Assembly (NCBI GenBank): GCA_045603085.1
Contig: JAZULL010000045.1
Location: 1-49,941, forward strand
DNA: 49,941 bases
Direction of reading: 5' to 3'
Source of the DNA: SVQP01 sp045603085
Lineage (GTDB): Bacteria > Bacillota > Clostridia > Oscillospirales > CAG-272
Part shown: piece after piece, positions 26,501 through 33,299 of the stretch
How positions within the stretch are numbered: the stretch's first letter is position 1
Layout of the letters: each line of letters begins with the position of its first letter
The notes under the pieces: generated by a model
What the model was told of the DNA's origin: nothing
What the model saw: only the letters and a program-made list of their open reading frames with translations
Databases searched by the model: none
Program-made: the position numbers and the translations under genes

Positions 26501-27914
26501 CACCCAGCTTGTCCTCCCAGATGGCCTGAGCCTCGGTATAGACCTCGTCAAAGGTCTTGCCGCCCAGCTCCTGCTCGTAATTGGACTTGGCTTGATCTAC
26601 GCTGATGAAGGAGGTGGCCAGATTCATGGTGACCACGGTCTGCCCCGAGGCGGCCTCGGCAAAATATGCGGTGTTGCCCTTGACGTTTTCCACAGGGGTG
26701 TCAAAGGTGCCGTAGATGTACATCTTCTGTATGGTCGTATTCCAGCTGCCGTTGGTACAGCTGACGCGAACCGTTCCGCAAAAGGAGCCCGAAGCGGCAT
26801 CGATCTTCATGCTGTTCAACGTGATACCGCGCAGAGCCACACCGGCGTCATAGGTTGCGCGAACCGAGACACCGTGATCCGTGGGCGACATTTCCACCTT
26901 GGTGCCGGCGGCCAGACCGCTTTCCTTGTTGAATTCCACGCTGTAATAGTGAGCCTGCGCCACCTCGTCTTCGTGGTCATAGGCCGTGTCGCCACTTCCG
27001 CCGCTGGTAACCATAAAGTTCCAGGCGGCAGGATCGCCCAGATGGAAGTTGGCCTGATGGCTGCAACGGAAGGAGGAAATATAGCCGGCGTTGTAGTCGT
27101 AGATGCCCATCCAGCCCACATTCTCAGGCGTCCAGAAATTGAAGCCGTGGGGCAGAGCCACAAAGGGGTGGCAGGCGCCGCGGGACAGCTCGTAAGGGCT
27201 TACGGGGTTGGTGCCGCGGGTGGTCACGACGTAGTCGGTCAGCTCGTCATAAACCTTCACCGAGGGGCCGATGCGTAGATCGTCAATGGTAGCCGCAAAG
27301 GTGCCGCCCGCTTGGCCGTCTTTGTTCTCATAGCCCACCAGAATGTCGGTGATGGTCTTGCCCAGGCATTGTTCATAGGCCCCCAGCGCCGTGATACTCA
27401 CGTTCTGCACGCCGTAGAACATGGCCTTGGCCTCGCCTTGATCGTCGGGATTCATGCCCACGCGGTTTTCGTCCTCCACGCCCAGCTGGCTCAGATAAGT
27501 GCCGTCGGAGAATTTCAAATCCACCGCCAGATGGAGTGAAGGGTAGTCGTCCTTCATGTCTCCCAAAGGAGACATCATATAGGTCAGCTTGGTATCCTCC
27601 CGTACGGGAATATTCAGTCCCGTATACATGGTTTGATAGTTCCACGCATGCCCGTCTGCTGTCTGGCGCCCCGAAATATTCAGAACGCCCCCGCCCACCG
27701 AAAGGGTCATGGTCGCGTTTTTCGCCCGACTCTCCACGGCATGGAAGCCGTCAGCGGAAGAGAAATCCTTTTCGACCGCATCCATCGGAGAGCTTTGACG
27801 GCTGTTCAAGTCGTCTGCCGGTCCGGCCGCCGTAGCGCTCATAGGAAGCAGACTCATCAGCATACCGGCTGACAGCAGGGTGCAAAGAAATCGGTGTCCA
27901 AAATTGTGTCTCAT
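23580..27914 (-). CDS. secreted GH92 alpha-mannosidase with F5/8C domain and anchor
   Basis: 1444 residues. Signal peptide at 1-29 (cleavage near ATA|AGP). A jelly-roll/CBM-like region comes first (about 60-215). The GH92 N-terminal beta-domain and (alpha/alpha)6 barrel follow, with YYNNGFWDTYRTAWPAY, the acid-bearing motif HNNEPSLHIPYMYLYAG and GGGYIGDDDNGAQAAWYIFS, whose Asp residues supply the base. GH92 enzymes are Ca2+-dependent exo-alpha-mannosidases that trim N-glycans or yeast mannan. A discoidin-like region, FIVAR-like helices (about 1110-1240), an F5/8C domain (SYGKEATASHSQPGEGASN...), a Glu/Thr/Pro stalk and QGC-TM-KKKR close the protein. An AAGGAG site supports the ATG. The gene lies between direct repeats, suggesting acquisition as a unit. 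Confidence 0.93.
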   Translation of the reverse strand: MRHNFGHRFLCTLLSAGMLMSLLPMSATAAGPADDLNSRQSSPMDAVEKDFSSADGFHAVESRAKNATMTLSVGGGVLNISGRQTADGHAWNYQTMYTGLNIPVREDTKLTYMMSPLGDMKDDYPSLHLAVDLKFSDGTYLSQLGVEDENRVGMNPDDQGEAKAMFYGVQNVSITALGAYEQCLGKTITDILVGYENKDGQAGGTFAATIDDLRIGPSVKVYDELTDYVVTTRGTNPVSPYELSRGACHPFVALPHGFNFWTPENVGWMGIYDYNAGYISSFRCSHQANFHLGDPAAWNFMVTSGGSGDTAYDHEDEVAQAHYYSVEFNKESGLAAGTKVEMSPTDHGVSVRATYDAGVALRGITLNSMKIDAASGSFCGTVRVSCTNGSWNTTIQKMYIYGTFDTPVENVKGNTAYFAEAASGQTVVTMNLATSFISVDQAKSNYEQELGGKTFDEVYTEAQAIWEDKLGVVEIEGATEDQLISFYSNMYRLFLYPNHMGEYTGEGTEGGWQYRSPYTQEVVDGKMYYNNGFWDTYRTAWPAYALLEPSQDSEMLNGFLYHYRDCDWIPRWSMPNGLDCMAGTSSDVVFGDALMRGVEFDVETAYEAALKNANMSTYAGGMGGRKGMDTGIFLGYIPNTTSNGMSWTLDGCLNDLGIAQMAKAVGDNDGYTYLMNRALAYTYLFDTESEWFRGRTVDGAWSVKNLNPTAFGGDYEETNAWNMAFSAPHDGQGLVNLYGSREDLAAKLDAFFTTPYPSTTGMGGPTMINEIVQVKMGNYQHNNEPSLHIPYMYLYAGRPDRTQETVRQVLRQCYTGSQIGGGYIGDDDNGAQAAWYIFSAMGMYPLNVGSGELVFGSPLFTKVTIHLENGKDLVISAPDNSSQNIYVAGLTINGKPYNKTSILQTELTENGAVIEFEMTDKPSAWGTDPDAAPTSLTTNDEIPNPKADQTVEAICDGAENVSLLTDNSSVTGTTLTPVDGKVSVLYSFADMQCITMYTLTSAQDKTSAPRDFALYGSNDGKNWTLLDKREDVTFKWETYTRPFVVSNVDYYAEYRLDILTEHDVTLAEIELLANNQEEINRDTLLGAIAHAEARDTMGLTEAEKTQVKNAIAAAKAVADDGMASNETIQEAYAQLAKEIRKAFYRVSTKAELQKLYDTWASASRSFWSNETWADLQTALTKAKGLLDSETATFQDCENAEAAIQKAVAALAVGYDTSLSYGKEATASHSQPGEGASNALDGNPSTKWCSTSPQRGAYWLEVDLGETYRVDGWVVMGAANEPGGTGYLSSEYRLQTKDEDGKWITVMTANPENENVFTARLEEGAVGRYFRLYVPNPACPLDGYVRIYEFHVYGEVYVPEPETEPETEPVTEPETETEPETDPEEVTNPVTSPDTVESDSATEGETDAPKQGCRSSVGLNAVGALASLAAVFATKKKRSSDVGEK

Positions 27915-27941
27915 AGCAATCTCCTTAATTAATATACATTC

Positions 27942-27970
27942 ATTGTACCATGCGTTTGTTTTTTTGTCAA
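27942..27970 (-). promoter_or_regulatory. GH92 promoter
   Basis: On the minus strand: perfect TTGACA (27970-27965), 17-base spacer, TACAAT (27947-27942). Confidence 0.85.
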
Positions 27971-28052
27971 TCCGCGAATTGGCGACAGAAAAACAGGCAA
28001 ACGACCATTTTCATCTACGAATCGTAGTTTTTTCAGTTTCCCAAGATAGATT

Positions 28053-28171
28053 GAACCGGTGTTCGTTTTACTTCCTTTTGGCGGAGCGTGTGAAACGTAA
28101 ATGACCCTACAAGTGAAGAGTTGAAGAGTAAAAAAGTATAAGGAACTAAAACGGTGTTCGTTTTAGTTCCT
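28053..28171. repeat. two hairpin/TTTTGGCGGAG repeat units
   Basis: A degenerate unit (28053-28085) has the CGGTGTTCG loop followed by CTTTTGGCGGAGCGTGTGAAAC. A second unit (28141-28171) has a perfect 13-bp stem AGGAACTAAAACG with CGTTTTAGTTCCT, loop GTGTT, and runs into TTTTGGCGGAG of R2. AGTGAAGAG-type repeats lie between them (28112-28130). On the minus strand the second hairpin could terminate the genes at 28362-29038. Confidence 0.55.
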
Positions 28172-28173
28172 TT

Positions 28174-28300
28174 TGGCGGAGAAGGTGGGATTTATGAACC
28201 CATGTTTGCGCCAATAGGCATCCGCCCCGTTTTCTTGTCCTGCGCAAACCATGCATATCGCAGCGCTAAGGCGCCGCTTATGCGAGGGTTCAAATGGTGT
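28174..28300. repeat. dispersed repeat R2, copy of R1
   Basis: Shares with 23228-23350 the first 20 bases exactly, then GAACCC-TGTTT-CGCCAATAG. After a variable stretch of about 20 bases it shares TCCTGCGCAAACCATGCATA, the GC-rich hairpin (one A-C mismatch) and TTATGCGAGGGTTC. Bases 27971-28361 hold no gene. Confidence 0.7.
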
Positions 28301-28361
28301 ACTTTCACGATAAAAAAGATATTTTCGCCTTTTTTGTTTGGGGTTGAACTGTCGCACACAA

Positions 28362-28694
28362 TTAATTGTTGGACTTTGGATGGCTTGGAAATACATCTCC
28401 GTTTTCATCTCTGTTTATAGGAATAGCTTTAAGATGGAATTTTATGCTTTTACAAGGACACCATATATCCATTTCGTATTTTTCTTTCGCTCCTCTGTAT
28501 GTAAAATCCCCACCACAGCGAACAATCTCACACCATGTAAATAATTCAATCATCACTCGGGGACACATACCGTTTGGGCACTCATATGAAAAAGCAAATT
28601 TGTCATCTTTTTCTATACCGAGTCTACAATTATCGGCGGTACCTTCAATAGCGGTTAACTCAAATCCCCAATCTTCGACAACCCATTTTTTCAT
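28362..28694 (-). CDS. TIGR04076 family small protein
   Basis: 110 residues. The Cys pattern FSYECPNGMCPRVMIELFTW, then RCGGDFTYRGAK and WCPCKSIKFHL, matches my memory of TIGR04076 (small proteins with CP-G-CP, GGDF and CPC-type motifs, function unknown). The start overlaps the stop of the upstream four-helix-bundle gene by four bases (ATGA at 28694-28691), so translation is probably coupled. Confidence 0.7.
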   Translation of the reverse strand: MKKWVVEDWGFELTAIEGTADNCRLGIEKDDKFAFSYECPNGMCPRVMIELFTWCEIVRCGGDFTYRGAKEKYEMDIWCPCKSIKFHLKAIPINRDENGDVFPSHPKSNN

Positions 28695-29038
28695 AGCTTG
28701 TTCTCCTTTAAGGTTTTACAACTTGCAATCAGCATTCGTCTAATTCGTCCGCAAAGATTTCTGTAGTTTTTATATGTTTCTTCATCAATACCGTTTGTGT
28801 TGAACAGCAACTGTAACCAACCTTCAGTTTCACTACATTCTTTAAGGGCAATTTCGAATTTTGAAAGCATATCCGCCTTGCTCTGTCCGTAATTAGCTTC
28901 ACGAATATTTGCATACACACTGCTTGAACTCTTGCGAATTTGGAAAAGAGTGTTGGAAGAAACTTTTATTTTTTGACAAAGCAGTTCTATATTGGTTGCA
29001 AGCTGCTCCGAATAGATCAGTAAATAGTTTTTAGCCAT
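28691..29038 (-). CDS. four-helix-bundle protein (S23/Avd-like, TIGR02436)
   Basis: 115 residues, predicted all-helical. IRKSSSSVYANIREANYGQS followed by SKFEIALKECSETEGWL is the signature of the family. Members are encoded by intervening sequences in 23S rRNA genes, and a relative, Avd, is the basic pentameric partner of reverse transcriptase in diversity-generating retroelements. They are thought to bind nucleic acid. No reverse transcriptase or rRNA is nearby. The promoter is at 29060-29088, and directly upstream of it lies a nested palindrome array (29116-29288), a possible nucleic-acid partner. GGGAG lies near the ATG. Confidence 0.85.
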   Translation of the reverse strand: MAKNYLLIYSEQLATNIELLCQKIKVSSNTLFQIRKSSSSVYANIREANYGQSKADMLSKFEIALKECSETEGWLQLLFNTNGIDEETYKNYRNLCGRIRRMLIASCKTLKENKL

Positions 29039-29059
29039 ACAATCACTCCCTTCGAGAGT

Positions 29060-29088
29060 ATTATATCATATTTTGCAAAGTATTTCAA
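29060..29088 (-). promoter_or_regulatory. promoter of the four-helix-bundle operon
   Basis: On the minus strand: TTGAAA (29088-29083), 17-base spacer, TATAAT (29065-29060). It lies 28 bases downstream (in minus orientation) of the palindrome array, so the array is outside this mRNA unless transcription starts further up. Confidence 0.75.
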
Positions 29089-29115
29089 GAACCTTTCGCA
29101 TTCTTGCATCTCAAT

Positions 29116-29288
29116 CACGCCGTAAGGCGTGTATATCATCAATGAGAAGCATTGTATATCACCAATACGAAGTGTTGTATATCATCAAGCCGCAGGAGGA
29201 TGCACGCTGATGCGTGATGATATACAGCTCCAAAGGAACTGATGAGATACACACTAAAGCGTGATGATATGCCAAGCCTGCGGCTTGG
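29116..29288. repeat. nested palindrome array 1 (GTATATCATC linkers)
   Basis: Seven small hairpins are joined by a 10-base linker. Left linkers: GTATATCATC (29131-29140), GTATATCACC (29154-29163), GTATATCATC (29177-29186). Right linkers are the inverse: GATGATATAC (29216-29225), GATGAGATAC (29241-29250), GATGATATGC (29263-29272). Hairpins: CACGCC/GGCGTG 29116-29131, AATG/CATT 29141-29153, AATAC/GTGTT 29164-29176, CACGC/GCGTG 29203-29216, AGCTCC/GGAACT 29226-29240, CACAC/GCGTG 29250-29263, CCAAGCC/GGCTTGG 29272-29288. Left and right linkers can pair, giving stacked four-way junctions. No coding frame. Confidence 0.85.
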
Positions 29289-29290
29289 AT

Positions 29291-29327
29291 AAAAAAATTC
29301 GACAAGTCGAAACTTGTCGAATTTTTT
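29291..29327 (-). terminator. tRNA-Ser terminator
   Basis: Perfect 16-bp stem (29292-29307 with 29312-29327), loop TTCG on the minus strand, then T-run. It abuts the CCA end of the tRNA. Confidence 0.9.
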
Positions 29328-29417
29328 GGCGGAGAAGGTGGGATTTGAACCCACGCGACACGTCAATGCCCTACGAGATTTCGAGTCACGCCTCTTCGAC
29401 CACTTGAGTACTTCTCC
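29327..29417 (-). tRNA. tRNA-Ser (anticodon CGA), CCA encoded
   Basis: 91 bases including CCA. Acceptor stem GGAGAAG/CTTCTCC, discriminator G, D-arm CTCAAGTGGTCGAAGAG, anticodon loop CTCGAAA, a long variable arm as in class II tRNAs, T-arm GTGGGTTCAAATCCCAC. The anticodon stem CGTGA/TCTCG has a central U-U mismatch. The promoter is at 29450-29478. Its 3' end is duplicated at 23228 and 28174. Confidence 0.92.
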
Positions 29418-29449
29418 GTTTTTTTGTACCTTTGTGCGGCACGGGCTAT

Positions 29450-29478
29450 ATTATAACATATCCTTTTTAAAAAAGCAA
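29450..29478 (-). promoter_or_regulatory. tRNA-Ser promoter
   Basis: On the minus strand: TTGCTT (29478-29473), 17-base spacer, TATAAT (29455-29450). Confidence 0.7.
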
Positions 29479-29552
29479 GCCCTTTTTGAAAAGATTCTTG
29501 CAAATCGGTCAAAAATGTTTTGGATTTGGGGAAGGGGAATGGGGCTTTGTGA

Positions 29553-29582
29553 TTGACAAGCCGCGTCCTTGTATGGTATAAT
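29553..29582 (+). promoter_or_regulatory. hisS operon promoter
   Basis: Perfect TTGACA (29553-29558), 18-base spacer, perfect TATAAT (29577-29582). Only about 40 bases separate it from the ATG, so there is no room for a T-box leader. Confidence 0.85.
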
Positions 29583-29624
29583 AATATGATACATATTTTT
29601 GACACGAAAAACGAGGAAACAAAA

Positions 29625-30914
29625 ATGAAATTGCTTTCAACACAGCCCTACAAGGGTACAAGAGATTTTTATCCGCGCGAGATGGTTCTGCGCAACTGGT
29701 TCTTCGGTAAGATCCGCAAGACGCTGGAGGATGCCGCATTTGACGAGTATGCAGGACCTATGTTAGAGTCCCTGGAGCTCTATGCCGCCAAGAGCGGTGA
29801 GGAGATCGCCAACGAGCAGACCTACCATTTCACTGACAGAGGTGACCGTCACTTGGCCATCCGTCCCGAGATGACCCCCACCGTCGCGCGTATGGTTTCC
29901 GCCAAGATCGGTGAGCTCAATTTTCCCTTGAAGTGGTTCTCCATGCCCAACTGCTACCGCTACGAGCGTCCGCAGAGAGGCAGACTGCGCGAATTCTGGC
30001 AGGTTAACGTTGATATTTTCGGTTGCGACGGCTATGAGGCAGATCTGGAGGCCATCACCAGCGCCATTCGTATTCTGCGCGCATTCGGTGCGGACGAGAC
30101 CATGTTCCGTGTGCACATCAATAACCGCCGCTTCTTCAACGACGTCATCGCCACCATTGCGGGCGAGGGCGAGGAGCGCGCGCGCAAGGTCTCCAAGGTT
30201 GTGGACAAGAAGAACAAGATCCCGCGCGAGGTTTACGAAAAGGAAATGGGTGAGCTGGGTATCACTGCCGAGCAAATTGAAAAGATCGACTCTCTGTACG
30301 GCATGAGTGCCACAGAGGCGACTGCACTTTGCCCCGAAAGCCGCGGCGCGCAGGAGCTTGCAAGCCTCTTTGATATGCTTGGTAAGATGGGTCTTGACCG
30401 CTACTGCACCTTTGATTTCGGTATCGTACGCGGCCTTGACTACTACACCGGTACTGTATTTGAAGTATTTGACCTCGCCCCCGAGAATAACCGCGCCATG
30501 TTCGGCGGCGGCAGATACGACAATCTGGTCGGTCTTTTCGTCAAGAATCAGATCAGCGGTGTGGGCTACGGCCTGGGTGACGTCACCTTGGAAAACTTCC
30601 TGACTATCCATAATCTGATCCCCGATCTGTATACCGGCGGCACCAAGGTGCTGGTGACGGTGTTTGACGACGTGCCCTACGAGCACTGCGCATGCCTTGT
30701 CGAGTCTTTGCGCGACGCGGGCATTGCCGCTACCTTGTATATCGGCAAGAAGAAGTTTGGCAAGCAGCTGGATTGGGGTGTCCGTCAGGGATTCTCGCAC
30801 GTGGTCATCATCGGCGGCAGTGAGTATGCCGAGGGTGTTTGCAAGGTCAAGAATCTGGTCAGCAGAGAAGAGCAGACTGTCAAGACTGACGAGCTGATCG
30901 CGTTTTTCGGTTAA
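29625..30914 (+). CDS. hisS: histidyl-tRNA synthetase
   Basis: 429 residues, the normal length. Class II synthetase that charges tRNA-His. Motif 2 is RYERPQRGRLREFWQ, the HisA motif is IVRGLDYYTGTVFE, and motif 3 is FGGGRYDNL...GVGYGLGD. The C-terminal anticodon-binding domain starts near KVLVTVFDDVPY. The ATG at 29625 is preferred over a TTG 24 codons upstream, because GAGGAAA lies in front of it and the upstream part overlaps the promoter. It heads an operon with the DJ-1 and cyclo-ligase genes. Confidence 0.95.
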   Translation: MKLLSTQPYKGTRDFYPREMVLRNWFFGKIRKTLEDAAFDEYAGPMLESLELYAAKSGEEIANEQTYHFTDRGDRHLAIRPEMTPTVARMVSAKIGELNFPLKWFSMPNCYRYERPQRGRLREFWQVNVDIFGCDGYEADLEAITSAIRILRAFGADETMFRVHINNRRFFNDVIATIAGEGEERARKVSKVVDKKNKIPREVYEKEMGELGITAEQIEKIDSLYGMSATEATALCPESRGAQELASLFDMLGKMGLDRYCTFDFGIVRGLDYYTGTVFEVFDLAPENNRAMFGGGRYDNLVGLFVKNQISGVGYGLGDVTLENFLTIHNLIPDLYTGGTKVLVTVFDDVPYEHCACLVESLRDAGIAATLYIGKKKFGKQLDWGVRQGFSHVVIIGGSEYAEGVCKVKNLVSREEQTVKTDELIAFFG

Positions 30915-30937
30915 TTTGAAAAATTACGGAGGGAAAC

Positions 30938-31477
30938 ATGGTATATCTGTTTTTGGCAAACGGCTTTGAGGAGATCGAGGCGCTGACGCCTCTGGACGTG
31001 CTGCGCCGTGCAGGCGTGCCGGTCACCACGGTTGGCGTGGGCGGCGACAGTATTGTGGGTGCGCACGGCATTCGCGTGCAGGCCGATATTCCCGACACCA
31101 TGTACCGTGACTCCTCTCCCGATATGATCATTCTCCCCGGTGGCATGCCCGGTGCGGAGAATCTGGATAATTCGCGCGTGGTGGACGCGGCTCTGCGTGC
31201 CGCCGAGCGCAACGGTGCATATCTGTGTGCTATATGTGCCGCTCCTATGGTGCTGGGCAAGCGCGGCTACCTTGCGGGCAAGCGCGCTGTGTGCTATCCC
31301 GGCTTTGAGCAGTACCTTGCGGGTGCGCAGGTGACCGATGCGCGTATGGAGTGCGATGGCCGCGTTATTACCGCCAAGGGCATGGGCGTGGCGCTGGAAT
31401 TCGGACTGGCACTTGTCCGGGCTCTTTGCGGCAAGCAAAAGGCCGAGCAGATTGCCGCATCTGTGTTTGCAGAATGA
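30938..31477 (+). CDS. DJ-1/PfpI family protein
   Basis: 179 residues. The flavodoxin-like fold carries the DJ-1 signature: Glu14 in GFEEIEA and nucleophilic Cys100 in AICAAP, with LPGGMPGAENL before it. Family members act as glyoxalase III/deglycase-type enzymes, chaperones or oxidative-stress sensors. ACGGAGGG supports the ATG. The stop overlaps the start of the next gene (ATGA at 31474-31477), so the two are translationally coupled. Confidence 0.9.
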   Translation: MVYLFLANGFEEIEALTPLDVLRRAGVPVTTVGVGGDSIVGAHGIRVQADIPDTMYRDSSPDMIILPGGMPGAENLDNSRVVDAALRAAERNGAYLCAICAAPMVLGKRGYLAGKRAVCYPGFEQYLAGAQVTDARMECDGRVITAKGMGVALEFGLALVRALCGKQKAEQIAASVFAE

Positions 31478-33156
31478 TAGAGGAGCAAAAAAAGACGCTT
31501 CGCGCGCACTTTCGTGCCGCGCGAGCCGATATGACGCCCGAGAGTCGGGCGGTGGAATGCCGCGAGATTTGCGCGCGCATTCTCGAAAGTGACGCCTATG
31601 CGGCGGCGGATGCGGTGCTGCTGTATGCCGCGTTGGGCGACGAGATCGATCTCTTGGCCATCGCGCATGACGCGTGGCGTCGCGGCAAGACCGTGGCTTA
31701 TCCGCGCTGTCTGGACAGAGCCGGACACATGGCGTTTTACGTTGTGGACAGCCCCGAGCGGCTCAGGTCCGCAAGCTTTGGCATTCCCGAGCCGGATGAT
31801 TCCTGCCCGCTCTGGCAGGGAGAGGGAAACGCGCTGTGCATCCTGCCTGCGCTGGCAGTGGACTCGGACGGCTACAGACTGGGCTACGGCAAGGGCTATT
31901 ACGACAGATTTTTAGCAAATTTTCAGGGAACTACCGTGTGCGCAGTATACAGCGTATGCCGGGCCGAGCATTTGCCGCATGGCGCGCATGACGTTCCCGC
32001 ACAGTATATCGTCAATGCAAAGGAGGTGTGGCACGTGGACGAGCAAGAGCTTGAGCAAGAACTGAGAGAGGACGGCGAGACCGTCACCATAGACGACATG
32101 GACTTTGTATCCGAGCCCGTGCTGGACACCGAGGACGACGATTTTGGGGCACAGATCGAGACGCTGGAGGACACCGCGTCTGCGGACGGCGTGCAGAATC
32201 TCAAATGGCAGAATTTCATCTACAGGTGGAAAAAGATCCCCCTTTTGGGCAAGCTGCCCATGGATCCCGTCACCATATTGGTGCTGTCCAATTTTGTGCT
32301 GCTGTTGCTTTCCCGCCTGATCGACGTGCTGTTTCTGGATCGTGACAACGAATATTTCGTGGTGGTGCTGTTGCAGATCATGATCTTCATCATCCCGGGA
32401 TATCTGTATTTTCGCTTGCGCGGCAAGGGCTTTGTGGGTCGCATGCGACTCGCGCCGCCCCGGGTCGAGCACATTTTCATCATCGTATTTGCCACGGGTG
32501 CGTTGATCACGGGCTGCTTTTTGCTCAGCGCATTGATGGGTACGCTGACCGGTGGATCAAGCTTTGTACTCTATGATACCTTCGTTTCCAAAAACGACGG
32601 CACGACCATGGGCGTGGCCTATCTTGTGTTGGCGTATGCCGTTCTGCCTGCCGTGTGCGAGGAGCTGATCTTCCGCTCCATGCTGTGTGCAGAATTTGAG
32701 GGCAGAGGGGTGGCATGTGCCGTTACGGTCAGCACCGTGCTGTTTTCCATGCTGCATTTCAATCTTTTGCAGATGCCCGTGTATCTGTTTGCGGGTCTGA
32801 TCCTTGCGCTGACGCTTTACGCCACGCGCTCGGTCTTCTGCTGTGTGATCGTGCATTTTCTTTACAACCTCTTCTGCCTGTTCGGGCAGGGAAGCTTTGC
32901 GGATTTTTACGTCACACACAGTGCCAAAACGCTGTTCATGATTTTGATGATCGCGGCACTTCTTTTGTGCATCGCCGTCTTTTGCGGCGAGTGCAGCCGA
33001 CTTTACCGCGGCTACGCCAAGCAAAACGTGTCGGACGCCTACCGCCCCGCCACGGCGACTGCCCGGCAGATCGCGCGCAACACGGGTCTTGCGTTTGCAT
33101 CTCCCGCGGCCATCGCCTGCATCGTCTTGTTTTTGATCGTCAGCATTTTCCGATAA
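31474..33156 (+). CDS. 5-formyl-THF cyclo-ligase fused in frame to a CPBP membrane protease
   Basis: 560 residues. Residues 1-187 are a complete 5-formyltetrahydrofolate cyclo-ligase (IEEQKKTLRAHFRAARADM, then LGYGKGYYDRFLANF), which makes methenyl-THF using ATP. Residues 188-260 are acidic and Glu/Asp-rich. Residues about 260-560 are a multi-pass CPBP (CAAX protease/Abi) domain with the three motifs EELIFR, FSMLH and HFLYN, whose Glu and His residues bind the metal. No stop codon separates the parts. However, AAAGGAGGTG (32019-32028) and a GTG at 32035 lie exactly at codon 188, a strong internal start. So either a true fusion also gives a free protease, or a stop was lost by mutation or assembly error. 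Confidence 0.85.
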   Translation: MIEEQKKTLRAHFRAARADMTPESRAVECREICARILESDAYAAADAVLLYAALGDEIDLLAIAHDAWRRGKTVAYPRCLDRAGHMAFYVVDSPERLRSASFGIPEPDDSCPLWQGEGNALCILPALAVDSDGYRLGYGKGYYDRFLANFQGTTVCAVYSVCRAEHLPHGAHDVPAQYIVNAKEVWHVDEQELEQELREDGETVTIDDMDFVSEPVLDTEDDDFGAQIETLEDTASADGVQNLKWQNFIYRWKKIPLLGKLPMDPVTILVLSNFVLLLLSRLIDVLFLDRDNEYFVVVLLQIMIFIIPGYLYFRLRGKGFVGRMRLAPPRVEHIFIIVFATGALITGCFLLSALMGTLTGGSSFVLYDTFVSKNDGTTMGVAYLVLAYAVLPAVCEELIFRSMLCAEFEGRGVACAVTVSTVLFSMLHFNLLQMPVYLFAGLILALTLYATRSVFCCVIVHFLYNLFCLFGQGSFADFYVTHSAKTLFMILMIAALLLCIAVFCGECSRLYRGYAKQNVSDAYRPATATARQIARNTGLAFASPAAIACIVLFLIVSIFR

Positions 33157-33162
33157 AATCAA

Positions 33163-33192
33163 AGCCCTCGACCAAGGATTTGGCCGAGGGCT
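33163..33192 (+). terminator. terminator of the hisS operon
   Basis: AGCCCTCG-A-CCAA pairs with TTGG-C-CGAGGGCT (one mismatch), followed by ATTTG. It starts six bases after the stop. Confidence 0.85.
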
Positions 33193-33225
33193 ATTTGTAT
33201 AATGTGACAAATCTCACATTCACTA

Positions 33226-33254
33226 TTGACGGCAATCGGGTTTTATGGTATACT
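33226..33254 (+). promoter_or_regulatory. promoter of the GH99-like surface protein
   Basis: TTGACG (33226-33231), 17-base spacer, TATACT (33249-33254). Confidence 0.75.
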
Positions 33255-33299
33255 TTTAACAATGACTCCCCCAAAATTTGTATCAAGCAGGAGGAACTT

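Noticed and set aside
28691..29038. Diversity-generating retroelement
   Set aside because: The four-helix-bundle gene resembles avd, but there is no reverse transcriptase, template/variable repeat pair or C-type lectin target in the window.
29116..29288. CRISPR array
   Set aside because: Repeats are only 10 bases, invert in the second half, and the intervening units are 11-16-base self-complementary hairpins rather than unique spacers. No cas genes. The same applies to 48600-48847.
29583..29624. T-box leader of hisS
   Set aside because: Only about 40 bases separate the -10 box from the ATG and no specifier stem or antiterminator is present.
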